Shown: piece after piece, positions 16,555 to 25,328 of the stretch
Layout: every line of letters begins with the position of its first letter
Numbering within the stretch: the stretch's first letter is position 1
Origin: an uncultured Bacteroidota bacterium
GTDB lineage: Bacteria > Bacteroidota > Bacteroidia > Flavobacteriales > Flavobacteriaceae
Direction: 5' to 3'
Length of the DNA: 56,129 bases
Assembly: GCA_903913315.1 (NCBI GenBank)
Contig: CAIWKX010000058.1
Span: 1 to 56,129, forward strand
Program-made: the position numbers and the translations under genes
Notes under the pieces: generated by a model
The model's input: only the letters and a program-made list of their open reading frames with translations
Database searches by the model: none
What the model was told of the DNA's origin: nothing

Positions 16555-17684
16555 GTGGAATAATCAATTTTAATGTGATGCAAATTGAAAATGTAATTGA
16601 TGAAGATTTAATATATACCATTACTACAAAAACTCAATTTTCAGGACATGAAACTCATAAAAAATTAATTTTACTATTGGATTATGTAAGCAAAAAATAT
16701 TTAGAAGATTTTAAATGTCTAGACGAAGGTTTTTATTGGGAAACTAGAGATGAAAATTTACTTAAAAAAACATTTGCAAAACAAACAAATCTAATCGATA
16801 GTTTTATGAGTTCAATAGAGATGATTCCTATTAAAGAAGATGAAAATATTGAAGATTATTTAATTAAAATAGCAGAAAACACTATGAAAAAGGAAGAAAA
16901 TGAAGAACAAGATTTACCAAAATTAAATCTTGAACAAGAAAATGAATATAAAAAAATGAAATTATCGCTCGAACATGATGTTTTTTTTTCTGAAAATAAG
17001 AATTCTAATCTGCCCGCTGAAATAGAAGGTCAGTTTTTAGATTATGTTATGAATTTTGAAATTTTATATAAAAATGCTAAACAAATTTCTGTTTATAATA
17101 AGATTGGAAAACCTGAATTCAAAGCAGCTGATGCATTAGATGATGAAGAAATTAATATAGAATTAGAACGTATTGAAGCACTAATGCACAATAACAACTT
17201 GACTTTAGATGTCATTTGTGATTATGAAGATGAAGATCGTCTACTCTATAAATTTATTACAGAGGAACTTTTTGACCATAAAATTGATGATATAAACATT
17301 CCTGATATGATTACTCATTTCATTTATGAAGAATTTCATCCAAATAATGAATATGATATTGAAAATGCGTGTACTGACTTTATAGAAATGTTTTTGAATA
17401 CAAAAAGCGATATGTATGAAAAATATCATTCAAAAGATGTAATTAATCACGAAGTACTTAATAATTTTAGAAGTTTATTCAAAAAATTTAAAATTAAATA
17501 TTACAAATTTGGTGACATTACAATTAGCGATGATATTGCAAAAGCTACTTTTGTTATTGATTTTTTTGGGAAAACTAAAGGCTTAGAAACGAAAATAGTA
17601 TATTCAGGAAATGGAGAAATGACTTTCAAACATGAACATGGATATTGGTATGTACAAAATGTAATATTACCAATTGTGGATTAA
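16512..17684 (+). CDS. Conserved hypothetical protein, main part after the frameshift
   Basis: 390 codons, of which the first about 10 are only frame overlap; the real continuation begins at NGRMSGIINF near 16542. Residues to about 120 complete the family begun at 16318 (TKTQFSGHETHKKLILLLDYVSKKYL; EGFYWETRDENLLKKTF). The remainder (LNLEQENEYKKMKLSLEH; FITEELFDHKIDD; THFIYEEFHPNNEYDI) is acidic, soluble and of unknown function. It resembles a second flavobacterial hypothetical family, so the intact gene may be a fusion. Very AT-rich. Its stop overlaps the convergent gene at 17681 by 4 nt. Confidence 0.6.
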   Translation: MRPFCVSFLSNGRMSGIINFNVMQIENVIDEDLIYTITTKTQFSGHETHKKLILLLDYVSKKYLEDFKCLDEGFYWETRDENLLKKTFAKQTNLIDSFMSSIEMIPIKEDENIEDYLIKIAENTMKKEENEEQDLPKLNLEQENEYKKMKLSLEHDVFFSENKNSNLPAEIEGQFLDYVMNFEILYKNAKQISVYNKIGKPEFKAADALDDEEINIELERIEALMHNNNLTLDVICDYEDEDRLLYKFITEELFDHKIDDINIPDMITHFIYEEFHPNNEYDIENACTDFIEMFLNTKSDMYEKYHSKDVINHEVLNNFRSLFKKFKIKYYKFGDITISDDIAKATFVIDFFGKTKGLETKIVYSGNGEMTFKHEHGYWYVQNVILPIVD

Positions 17685-18001
17685 TAAACTTCTGGTTGCC
17701 AGAAGTGTTTTTCGAAATCTATAATTTGGTTGTCAATAACTTTTATTCCTTCGTTTTCCAGTAGTTGCTGCATGAGGTTGGTGCCATCAAAATGGTGTTT
17801 GCCTGAGAGCAGTCCTTTTCGGTTAACAACTCGATGGGCAGGAATGTCTTCTCTATTGTGGGAAGCGTTCATTGCCCAACCGACCATTCGGGCTGAACGG
17901 GCTGTGCCGAGTGCTTTGGCAATGGCACCATAGGAAGTTACTTTTCCTTCGGGAATTTGTTTTGCAATGGCATAGACACGCTCGAAGAAATTTTCTTCCA
18001 T
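17681..18001 (-). CDS. Alkyltransferase-like (ATL) protein of the MGMT family, lacking the active Cys
   Basis: 106 residues, just the DNA-binding domain of O6-alkylguanine-DNA alkyltransferase: KQIPEGKVTSYGAIAKALG, then SARMVGWAMNA. The catalytic PCHR motif is PAHR here (residues 54-57), so the methyl-accepting Cys is replaced by Ala. ATL proteins bind O6-alkylguanine without repairing it and direct lesions to nucleotide excision repair. Most described ATLs have PWHR; Ala is a variant. Its ATG overlaps the stop of the LysE-type gene by 1 nt. Confidence 0.88.
   Translation of the reverse strand: MEENFFERVYAIAKQIPEGKVTSYGAIAKALGTARSARMVGWAMNASHNREDIPAHRVVNRKGLLSGKHHFDGTNLMQQLLENEGIKVIDNQIIDFEKHFWQPEVY
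17688..17706. terminator. Hairpin inside the end of the ATL gene, shared by convergent genes
   Basis: Perfect stem ACTTCTGG / CCAGAAGT with loop TTG. On the plus strand it is followed by GTTTTT, so it can terminate the hypothetical gene ending at 17684. It lies within the last codons of the opposite-strand ATL gene. Confidence 0.65.
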
Positions 18002-18636
18002 TAGAAGTAGTTTTTAATGACGTTAAATAAGGTAATAACAGCAATTAATCCGGTAATTGTGCCTATTATTTTATTCATATTATTTATAAAATAATCGGCC
18101 TTGGATTTCATTTTATTAAAAAAGGTAACGTATAAATAAAATATCGAAAACGAGCCTATCACTACACCTGACACTAAACTGTAAATAGAAACGGAATTGA
18201 ATGTAAAAACATTGTAAGTTGCCAATGTAATACTCACTAACGCATAATAAGGAATAGGAAAAAAGTTAATGGCTGATATTAACATTCCCATAAAAAACCG
18301 ACTTCGTTTGCTTTTTAAATGAAAGTCATCATCGGTTTGAAGATTGGGGTTTTTAGCAAAAAATAAATAATAAATGGAAATTCCGATGAAAATGACTAAT
18401 CCTACTTTATGCAATAGAACAACAATATCTTTATGACCATTAATGTATTGGGCAAAAATTACAGAGATATAGGTTTGGTAAAAAATAACTATCAATGCTC
18501 CTAAAACAAACATCATGGCTCGCTTTTTACCATCAGTCAAACTCACTTTGGCGGCTGTTAAATTGATAAGTCCAGGAGGTAATACGCCAATAAACGCAGC
18601 TATAAAACCAGATAGAAAAGGAATAAAAACTGACAT
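18001..18636 (-). CDS. LysE family membrane exporter
   Basis: 211 residues with about six hydrophobic segments. It starts FLSGFIAAFIGVLPPGLINLTAAKVSL, a LysE/RhtB-type N-terminus with the PPG motif in the first membrane segment. The family exports amino acids or related small molecules; the substrate here is unknown. It lies directly after trmB (stop and start abut) and overlaps the ATL gene by 1 nt, so the three form one operon. No frame problems. Confidence 0.82.
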   Translation of the reverse strand: MSVFIPFLSGFIAAFIGVLPPGLINLTAAKVSLTDGKKRAMMFVLGALIVIFYQTYISVIFAQYINGHKDIVVLLHKVGLVIFIGISIYYLFFAKNPNLQTDDDFHLKSKRSRFFMGMLISAINFFPIPYYALVSITLATYNVFTFNSVSIYSLVSGVVIGSFSIFYLYVTFFNKMKSKADYFINNMNKIIGTITGLIAVITLFNVIKNYF

Positions 18637-19311
18637 CTATTTTATTTTAAAACGAATGTAAGTAATTGCTTTGTTAATTTCCAAATATTGCTTTTCATAA
18701 AAAGTTTGGATTTGAGTTACTTCGCTTGGTGCGCCTTCGTTTTTATAGACATTGTGATTGGCATATAAAACTTCGTGTCCTTCTCCATGCAACAAGCCAA
18801 GAGTATAGCCATGCATGAATTCGGAATCGGTTTTAAGGTTGACAATTCCATCTGGTTTTAGAATCGTTTTATAGAGCTTTAAGAATTCCGAATTGGTCAT
18901 TCGGTGTTTGGTCCTTTTGTATTTTATTTGTGGATCGGGAAAAGTAATCCAAATTTCATCGACTTCGTTTTCGACAAAAATATGATTGATTAATTCAATT
19001 TGAGTTCTTATGAATGCTACATTGTGCATCCCGCTTTCTATTGCCGTTTTAGCACCACGCCAAAATCGGGCTCCTTTTATATCAATACCTATAAAGTTTT
19101 TGTCTGGAAAACATGCTGCTAATCCGACGGAATATTCACCTTTTCCGCAACCTAATTCAATAATTATTGGATTGTCATTTTTGAAAAAATCTTGATTCCA
19201 TTTACCTCTAAGCGGGAAACTATTGCTTACAACTTCTTCTCTTGTTGGTTGAAAAACATTATTAAATGTTTCGTTTTCCTTAAATCTCTTTAGTTTATTT
19301 TTACTTCCCAC
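18637..19311 (-). CDS. trmB: tRNA (guanine(46)-N7)-methyltransferase
   Basis: About 225 residues from the GTG at 19311, giving GSKNKLKRFKENETF, the usual flavobacterial start; the longer frame from 19377 adds an unrelated leader. The SAM-binding motif is IIELGCGKGEYSVGLA, and the tRNA-binding and catalytic region is DEIWITFPDPQIKYKRTKHRMT, which fits TrmB (PDPW.K..H.KRR in other groups). It modifies G46 in the variable loop of tRNA. First gene of a trmB-lysE-ATL operon. Confidence 0.93.
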   Translation of the reverse strand: MGSKNKLKRFKENETFNNVFQPTREEVVSNSFPLRGKWNQDFFKNDNPIIIELGCGKGEYSVGLAACFPDKNFIGIDIKGARFWRGAKTAIESGMHNVAFIRTQIELINHIFVENEVDEIWITFPDPQIKYKRTKHRMTNSEFLKLYKTILKPDGIVNLKTDSEFMHGYTLGLLHGEGHEVLYANHNVYKNEGAPSEVTQIQTFYEKQYLEINKAITYIRFKIK

Positions 19312-19410
19312 GATTAAATTTGATGTTTTGGCAAAATTACGGAAATATATAAGAACAAAAATAGTTTTACCTTGCAATGCAAAAATTAATCCTTAAGCTT
19401 AAAATAGATT

Positions 19411-20478
19411 TTGAAAAATCCATTTAAAAATATTCTTATTGCTCCATTAAATTGGGGGCTGGGACATGCTACTCGTTGTATTCCTATCATTAAAGAATTA
19501 GAAAAAAATGGATGGAATCCGATAATTGCTTCTGATGGTGCAGCGTTATCATTATTAAAAAAAGAGTTTCCACATTTATTAGCGTTGGAACTTCCGTCCT
19601 ACAACATAGAATACTCAGAAAAAGCAAGAAATCTAAAATGGAAGCTATTAAAAAACAGTCCCAAAACAATGATGGCTGTTTGGAATGAAAAAAAAACAGT
19701 CTCCAATTGGGTTTCAAAATACAATCTTTGTGGTATCATTTCCGACAATAGAATGGGGGTGTATTCTAAAAAGATTCCTTCAGTTTATATAACGCACCAA
19801 CTTACTGTTTTATCTGGGAAAACGACTTGGCTAACTACTGCAATACATCGATTTTTTATTGAAAATTTTACTGAATGTTGGATTCCAGACATGAAAGATT
19901 CTGTAAATCTTACCGGCATTTTAGGACACATAAAAAATACAACGCTAAAGCTGCAGTATATCGGAATTTTAAGTCGATTTGAAAAACAAAATCTTCCTAA
20001 AAAATATGATTTAATGGTTGTTCTTTCTGGCCCAGAACCTCAACGAACAATGTTAGAAGAAAAATTAATTAACGAATTACAACACTACAAATCAAACGCA
20101 ATCTTTATAAAAGGGAAAGTTGAAATGGAACAAAAAATAGAAGTAGTGAATAATATTACTTACTATAACTTTATGCAAACAGAACAATTAGAGCGCACTT
20201 TTAATGAAAGTGAAATAGTGCTTTGTCGTTCGGGATATACCTCTATAATGGATATTGCTAAATTGAACAAAAAAGCTTTTTTTATACCTACTTCAGGTCA
20301 ATATGAGCAAAAATATTTGGCAAAAAGGAATAAGAAATTTGGTTTTAGCCCTTATTGTAAATTAAATAATTTTACTATTGGCAAACTCGAAGAAGTGAAT
20401 TTATATAAAGGATTTCAAAACGTTCAGTTTCCAAACATCAATTGGCAGGCACTTTTTTCTATATTTGAGAAGCAATAA
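19411..20478 (+). CDS. Glycosyltransferase, MurG-like (GT-B fold)
   Basis: 355 residues. The N-terminal Rossmann half begins ILIAPLNWGLGHATRCIPIIKELEKNG, with the glycine-rich GLGHATR loop seen in MurG-like and GT28 enzymes. The C-terminal half includes LVVLSGPEPQR, VLCRSGYTSIMDIA and the donor-binding FFIPTSGQYEQ. It is probably a nucleotide-sugar-dependent transferase working at the inner membrane face, and the acceptor is unknown. The true MurG would be in the cell-division cluster, so this is a paralogous family. No ATG is available, and TTG at 19411 is used. Confidence 0.8.
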   Translation: MKNPFKNILIAPLNWGLGHATRCIPIIKELEKNGWNPIIASDGAALSLLKKEFPHLLALELPSYNIEYSEKARNLKWKLLKNSPKTMMAVWNEKKTVSNWVSKYNLCGIISDNRMGVYSKKIPSVYITHQLTVLSGKTTWLTTAIHRFFIENFTECWIPDMKDSVNLTGILGHIKNTTLKLQYIGILSRFEKQNLPKKYDLMVVLSGPEPQRTMLEEKLINELQHYKSNAIFIKGKVEMEQKIEVVNNITYYNFMQTEQLERTFNESEIVLCRSGYTSIMDIAKLNKKAFFIPTSGQYEQKYLAKRNKKFGFSPYCKLNNFTIGKLEEVNLYKGFQNVQFPNINWQALFSIFEKQ

Positions 20479-20516
20479 AAAAAGGCAAACTATTGAATTC
20501 AATAATTTGCCTTTTT
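20479..20516. terminator. Bidirectional terminator between the glycosyltransferase gene and phoU
   Basis: Long stem AAAAAGGCAAA-C-TATTGAA / TTCAATA-A-TTTGCCTTTTT with one mismatch. It directly follows the glycosyltransferase stop and faces the phoU stop at 20535. Confidence 0.88.
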
Positions 20517-20534
20517 GTTTAAAAATCACCTTAA

Positions 20535-21188
20535 TTATTTACTTTCGTTTTTTAAGATTTTTGCATTTATCATAAAATATACTGATTCTACAACATTAGT
20601 ACTGTGTTCAGAGATTCTTTCCATATGTTTTAAAATCATTACTAAATGAGTTCCAGACACTACTGCTTTAGAGTTTTCTTTCATTTCAGCAATAATATCG
20701 TGGATTGCTTTTTCGCTTTTAATTCTAATAATTTTATTCATACTAAAGACTTCTTCTATACTCTTAGCATCTAAATTTTCAAAACAATAATTTGTTTTAA
20801 CTATTATTTGTTCCACATCTTTAGCTAAATTAGCAATATCATGCTTCACTATCAAATCGTGCTTTTCCTTAACACTTTTTGATTTTTTAATAATGCTCAT
20901 TGATAAATCACCTATTCGCTCAATTTCATTACTAATGCGCAAGGCCGACATTACAAACCTTAAATCGGAAGCAACGGGATGTTGCAAAGCAAAAATAGTT
21001 TGACAAACATTATCAATTTTTAATTCTAACTTATCAATTTTATCTTCCTTCTTTTTGATTTCTTTTATTTCAGAAATAGCTTCTGAGAGTAACGCATTCA
21101 TTGCTTCAAAAACTTGTTCTTCCACCAAATTTCCGATTTTAATAATTTCTCTTTTTAATTTATCTAATTCTAACTCGTAATTTGACAT
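20535..21188 (-). CDS. phoU: Phosphate transport regulator PhoU
   Basis: 217 residues, all helical, with two PhoU repeats of three helices. Conserved ERIGD (NEIERIGDLSMSI, about 88-100) and ERISEHSTNVVE (about 190-201) supply the metal-binding acidic residues. PhoU links the Pst transporter to the PhoR kinase and keeps the Pho regulon off when phosphate is plentiful. It is the last gene of pstSCAB-phoU, 70 nt beyond pstB. The phoB-phoR pair is also in this window. Confidence 0.96.
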   Translation of the reverse strand: MSNYELELDKLKREIIKIGNLVEEQVFEAMNALLSEAISEIKEIKKKEDKIDKLELKIDNVCQTIFALQHPVASDLRFVMSALRISNEIERIGDLSMSIIKKSKSVKEKHDLIVKHDIANLAKDVEQIIVKTNYCFENLDAKSIEEVFSMNKIIRIKSEKAIHDIIAEMKENSKAVVSGTHLVMILKHMERISEHSTNVVESVYFMINAKILKNESK

Positions 21189-21258
21189 ATTTATATTTTT
21201 AATTTATTATAATGGCTAAAATATTGATTATTTTTATTTTAACTTAAATCTAATAATT

Positions 21259-22035
21259 TTATCCAAATTTACCCATTAAATATTCTTCTGTTCTTTTATC
21301 TGTGGGTTTTGTGAACATATCTTTTGTTTTTCCGTGTTCTACCAATTCTCCCAAATACATAAACATTGAATTATCTGATAATCTAGCAGCTTGTGCCATA
21401 TTGTGTGTAACTATTACAATAGAGTAATCTTTTTTTAAAGTAACGAGCAATTCCTCAATTTTTAAAGTAGCTATGGGGTCTAACGCAGAAGTGGGCTCAT
21501 CAAGCAAAATCACATCTGGTTTCATGGCAACAGTCCTTGCTATACAAAGTCGTTGTTGTTGTCCACCAGATAAAAAATTACCTCTTTTATGTAATGAATC
21601 TTTTACTTCCGACCAAAGAGCCACGTCGTTTAATGATTTTTCAACAATTTCATCTCTTTCTGATTTTTTTTGACGTATCCCATTTAGTTTATATCCAGCA
21701 ATAACATTATCATAGATACTCATACTTGGAAAAGGGTTTGGGCTTTGGAAAACCATTCCAATTTTTCGTCTTAAATCGGTAGTTGAAAGTGATGCTATAT
21801 TTACATCATTTAAATAAATATTTCCTTCTGTAGTAATTTGAGGATATAATTCATGCATTCTATTAAATGCTCTAAGCAAACTACTTTTTCCGCAACCTGA
21901 AGGCCCCATAATTGCTGTAATTTGATTTCTTTTAATATCAACATTTACATTAGACACTGCATTTTTATCAGAATCGTAGGATACATAAAAATCTTCTACT
22001 TTAAGGACAGTTTTTTTTATTTCTAAATTTGACAT
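21259..22035 (-). CDS. pstB: Phosphate ABC transporter ATP-binding protein PstB
   Basis: 258 residues. Walker A is GPSGCGKSS (44-52), the ABC signature is LSGGQQQRL, and Walker B is [14 protein letters not shown]. The FNRMHELYP segment after Walker A is typical of PstB. It drives phosphate uptake through PstA/PstC. Part of the pst operon, 6 nt after pstA. Confidence 0.97.
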   Translation of the reverse strand: MSNLEIKKTVLKVEDFYVSYDSDKNAVSNVNVDIKRNQITAIMGPSGCGKSSLLRAFNRMHELYPQITTEGNIYLNDVNIASLSTTDLRRKIGMVFQSPNPFPSMSIYDNVIAGYKLNGIRQKKSERDEIVEKSLNDVALWSEVKDSLHKRGNFLSGGQQQRLCIARTVAMKPDVILLDEPTSALDPIATLKIEELLVTLKKDYSIVIVTHNMAQAARLSDNSMFMYLGELVEHGKTKDMFTKPTDKRTEEYLMGKFG

Positions 22036-22041
22036 GAATAA

Positions 22042-22938
22042 TTATTTTCGTTTTGATATAATTCGTTTTGATATTAAATTAAGAACTAGTACTAGGAACA
22101 CCAAAAACAGAGAGGAACTCCATACTAAATCTACCAAATTTGGATCGTTATAAAACTGCCAAATAAGTAACGGGACTGCATCCACAGGTTTGTTCAAATT
22201 AAAACTTAATGTGGGATTTCCTAATGCCGTTAACATTAATGGAGCTGTTTCTCCAATTACTCTAGAAATAGCCAGAAGAATGCCTGTTAATAGCCCACTT
22301 AATCCTGTTGGAATCAAAATTTTTAATAATATCTTATGATAAGGAATTCCTAATGCCAATCCTGCTTCTTTAATAGAATTAGGAATCATTTTAAAAGTCT
22401 CTTCTGTTGAACGTATAATCAGTGGTAACATCATTATAGCAAGCGCCATACTTCCTGCTAGTGCTGAAAATCCATGCGTTACATTTTTTACAATCCAAAT
22501 ATAAGAAATAATACCTAAAACAATTGACGGAGCTCCTTGCAATATATCGGACACATCTCTAACAATATTAGCATAGCGACTTTTCCCATTTTCATATAGA
22601 AAAATTCCAATTAAAAGCCCCAAGGGGATAGCAACTATACTTGCAACAGTTACCATAATTAATGTTCCTCCAATACCATTAAGGATTCCTCCTGGAATTC
22701 CTTTTCCACTACTTACTGCCATCATAGCCTCAAAAGAATCTGGGGCAACTTTAGTGAAAAAATCAAAATTAATTTGTTTTATACCTTTTTTTATTAATTC
22801 GAAGAGAATAAAGAATACAGGGGTTGTGGCAATTATTGCAAAAACAACAACAAATATTTGAATGATTTTATTTTTTATATATCTCTTTTTTTGGTTGCCC
22901 GTAGCTTGAAGTATTTCCAATTTTAATGTTTTTGACAT
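22042..22938 (-). CDS. pstA: Phosphate ABC transporter permease PstA
   Basis: 298 residues with six membrane segments and the EAA loop (IKEAGLALGIPYHKILLKILIPTGLSGLLTG) that contacts PstB. An N-terminal soluble extension of about 25 residues precedes the first membrane helix. Inner membrane channel half, paired with PstC encoded 3 nt upstream. Confidence 0.95.
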   Translation of the reverse strand: MSKTLKLEILQATGNQKKRYIKNKIIQIFVVVFAIIATTPVFFILFELIKKGIKQINFDFFTKVAPDSFEAMMAVSSGKGIPGGILNGIGGTLIMVTVASIVAIPLGLLIGIFLYENGKSRYANIVRDVSDILQGAPSIVLGIISYIWIVKNVTHGFSALAGSMALAIMMLPLIIRSTEETFKMIPNSIKEAGLALGIPYHKILLKILIPTGLSGLLTGILLAISRVIGETAPLMLTALGNPTLSFNLNKPVDAVPLLIWQFYNDPNLVDLVWSSSLFLVFLVLVLNLISKRIISKRK

Positions 22939-22941
22939 GAT

Positions 22942-23793
22942 TTAAGCAAATTTCTTTATTATAAGTTTACCTATTCCATTAATAAATCCAGTAACAACGA
23001 ATAAAAGAAGACCAATAGCTATTAATGAACTTAGTTTTAAACCAGAAGCTTCGCCGAATTGATTGGCGATAACACTAGCCATAGTATTTCCAAGGCTAAA
23101 GATTCCCTTAGGCATAAGATTAGAGTTTCCAATTAGCATTGTGACCGCCATAGTTTCTCCAAGCGCTCTTCCTAAAGCTAAAATATAACTTGCAATAATT
23201 CCAGATCTTGCCACAGGTATCGTAACGTTGGTAATAACTTCTAAACGGGTGGCGCCTAGTGAATAAGCAGCTTCTTTGAGGTGGTTTGGCACCAATGAAA
23301 TAATTTCGGTACTTATTGATGTTGCATAAGGAATAATCATAATAGCCAAAACTATACTTGAGGTAAAAATGCCATATCCTTGCGTATTTTCACCTAAATT
23401 AAAAAGTAATGGTCTTAAATAATAAAACCCCCAAAGACCATAAACAATTGAAGGAACTCCTGCCAATAAATCAATTAACGTTCCTATAATTTTTGCAACC
23501 AAAGTTCCTTTATAATATTCACCAATAAAGAGTGATGTTGAAAAGGCAAAAGGTATACATATTATCAAAGCTAAAAGAGAAGTGATTACAGTTCCTACTA
23601 TATAAGTAAGCGCACCATATTGTTCTTTCCCTTCAGTCGGATCCCATTTATCAGAATAAATAAAACTAAATCCATACTTCTCAAAAACAGGAAAAGCCCC
23701 ACTAATTAAAGTGAGGACAATTCCGCTTATTAGAATAATTAAAATGAAAGATGCTATAAATAATATTCTTTTAGTTACTTTTTCACTATTCAT
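22942..23793 (-). CDS. pstC: Phosphate ABC transporter permease PstC
   Basis: 283 residues with six membrane segments. The segment DKWDPTEGKEQYGALTYIVGT is characteristic of PstC. The EAA loop reads LKEAAYSLGATRLEVITNVTIPVARSGIIA. It forms the inner membrane channel with PstA. It follows pstS by 31 nt in the operon. Confidence 0.95.
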   Translation of the reverse strand: MNSEKVTKRILFIASFILIILISGIVLTLISGAFPVFEKYGFSFIYSDKWDPTEGKEQYGALTYIVGTVITSLLALIICIPFAFSTSLFIGEYYKGTLVAKIIGTLIDLLAGVPSIVYGLWGFYYLRPLLFNLGENTQGYGIFTSSIVLAIMIIPYATSISTEIISLVPNHLKEAAYSLGATRLEVITNVTIPVARSGIIASYILALGRALGETMAVTMLIGNSNLMPKGIFSLGNTMASVIANQFGEASGLKLSSLIAIGLLLFVVTGFINGIGKLIIKKFA

Positions 23794-23824
23794 CTAATTT
23801 TACTTATATATTTATTTTCTAATT

Positions 23825-24913
23825 TTATTTTAAAAGTGCTTTACCATTATAGGTTACAGTTCTCAAAATACCTTTAGCCATTTTAACAACTTTTGCAGGT
23901 AGTGGTGCATAGTTTAACTGTTTAGCCATACCTTGAACTTCAGGATTTAACATCCAATCGATTAGTTTAACTGTTTCTTGAGCTTGAGCTAATGAACGAC
24001 CATTATAATTTTGGTTTTTATACAATATAATCCAAGTAAAACCACTAATTGGGTAAGCTTTAGCTTCAGCAGAATTAGTTTCCATTACTCTTGTATCTGC
24101 AGGAATATCACTTTTACCAGCAGCGCTTACAGCATCAACAGTTGGCATAATAAATTTACCCGCTTTATTTTGAATAGCTGCAAAAGAAATCTTTTTAGAA
24201 AGTTCAGCATATTCAGATCCAACATATCCAATAGCTCCATCTGTTGATCCTATAGTTCCAGCAACACCAGGATTTCCTTTTGCTCCCATACCTACAGGCC
24301 AGTTTAGCGTTTTACCTGCTCCAATTTTAGTTTTCCATTCCTCGCTAACTTTACTCATATAATCACTAAAGATAGCTGTAGTACCACTACCATCAGAGCG
24401 ATAAACCACTGTTATTTTTAAATTAGGGAATTTCGTTTTAGGGTTTAATTTTTTAAGTTCTGCATCGTTCCAGTTTGTAGTTTTACCCATGAAAATTTTA
24501 GTAAGTAATGCAGGTGTTAAATTAATTGAGCCTATTCCTGGCAAATTGTAAACAATATCTACTGCTCCACTACAAGTAGGAATATGAACTACTTCTGAAG
24601 GCATTTTCTTCATATCGTCATTTGATAAAAAAGCATCACTTCCACAAAAATCTACAACTTTATCTTTTAAACTTGTAATCCCTGCTCCAGAACCTGTCAA
24701 ACCATAAGAAACAGTAACACCAGTTTTTGCTTGATATTTACCGAAAGCCGCTTTATATATTGGTCCTGCGAAAGTAGAACCTGCTGCAGAAATACTAATA
24801 CCTGAACCTTGCAAAGTTCCAACTTCATTAGTTTTAATAGGATTTAAACCTCCGATACCCACAAAAGACATCAACCCAATTGATACGATTCCAAAAAGCA
24901 CTAATTTTTTCAT
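23825..24913 (-). CDS. pstS: Phosphate-binding protein PstS
   Basis: 362 residues. A signal peptide covers about the first 22-30 residues (LVLFGIVSIGLMSFVGIGG). The phosphate-binding loops are visible: AAGSTFAGPIY (about 43-53), VVYRSDGSGTTAIF (about 165-178) and GSTDGAIGYVGSEYA. The order of these Ser/Thr/Arg/Asp motifs identifies PstS. Periplasmic. First gene of pstSCAB-phoU, and its promoter region carries three 11-bp-spaced candidate PhoB half-sites. Confidence 0.95.
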   Translation of the reverse strand: MKKLVLFGIVSIGLMSFVGIGGLNPIKTNEVGTLQGSGISISAAGSTFAGPIYKAAFGKYQAKTGVTVSYGLTGSGAGITSLKDKVVDFCGSDAFLSNDDMKKMPSEVVHIPTCSGAVDIVYNLPGIGSINLTPALLTKIFMGKTTNWNDAELKKLNPKTKFPNLKITVVYRSDGSGTTAIFSDYMSKVSEEWKTKIGAGKTLNWPVGMGAKGNPGVAGTIGSTDGAIGYVGSEYAELSKKISFAAIQNKAGKFIMPTVDAVSAAGKSDIPADTRVMETNSAEAKAYPISGFTWIILYKNQNYNGRSLAQAQETVKLIDWMLNPEVQGMAKQLNYAPLPAKVVKMAKGILRTVTYNGKALLK

Positions 24914-25011
24914 TTTTTTTGTTTTTAATTAGAATTCATTAAAAATTTATTCTGTTTTTTTTATTAATAATTTACATCGTTCTTTAGTAACAAATGCTAT
25001 TATTTTACACC

Positions 25012-25021
25012 GCAAAGGAAT
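25012..25021 (-). promoter_or_regulatory. Candidate -7 element of the pst operon
   Basis: On the minus strand the sequence reads TATTCCTTTG followed by CGG, close to the TAnnTTTG form but with two extra bases between TA and TTTG. It lies 99 nt upstream of pstS and 20 nt downstream of the candidate Pho box. No TTG -33 element is seen, as expected of an activator-dependent promoter. Confidence 0.45.
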
Positions 25022-25041
25022 ATCAATTATCGCAACTCAAA

Positions 25042-25068
25042 GTTAAATTAACATTAACAATAAGTTAT
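25042..25068 (-). promoter_or_regulatory. Candidate PhoB box upstream of pstS
   Basis: In the direction of pstS the sequence is ATAAC-N6-TTAAT-N6-TTAAC: three half-sites exactly 11 bp apart. The porin gene promoter has the same arrangement. E. coli PhoB also binds direct repeats with an 11-bp period, although with a different sequence. The location upstream of the -7 element supports activation by PhoB. Confidence 0.6.
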
Positions 25069-25328
25069 GTAATCATTAATGCAAATCATCTTTAATTAAC
25101 CCACTAAATGAATCACTATTCTTTCTCTTTTAAAGCTTTTAATGCACATTAGAAGGTAGTGAAATTGTTTAACTTTTTTTAAAATAGCTTATCAATTTAT
25201 TTTTTGTTTGTTATAAATAACAAAGAGACTCGACTATAATTTAATTAATCGAACCTCTTTGCTTTAAAATGGAAATCTTTTATAAAACAGTTAAAATCTA
25301 TCTCACAAAAAAAGTATACTATTGTTTT
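25069..25328. other. Gene-free part of the pstS / efflux-operon intergenic region
   Basis: The gap between pstS and the efflux adaptor gene is 415 bp. Apart from the Pho box and the hairpin at 25221-25261 I see only AT-rich sequence and one perfect 8-bp dyad, TTTGTTAT-AA-ATAACAAA, at 25207-25224. Confidence 0.5.
25221..25261 (-). terminator. Terminator-like hairpin after the RND efflux operon
   Basis: Arms CAAAGAGACTCGA and TCGAACCTCTTTG pair with two mismatches around a 15-nt loop. It lies about 70 nt beyond the stop of the adaptor gene. Confidence 0.55.
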
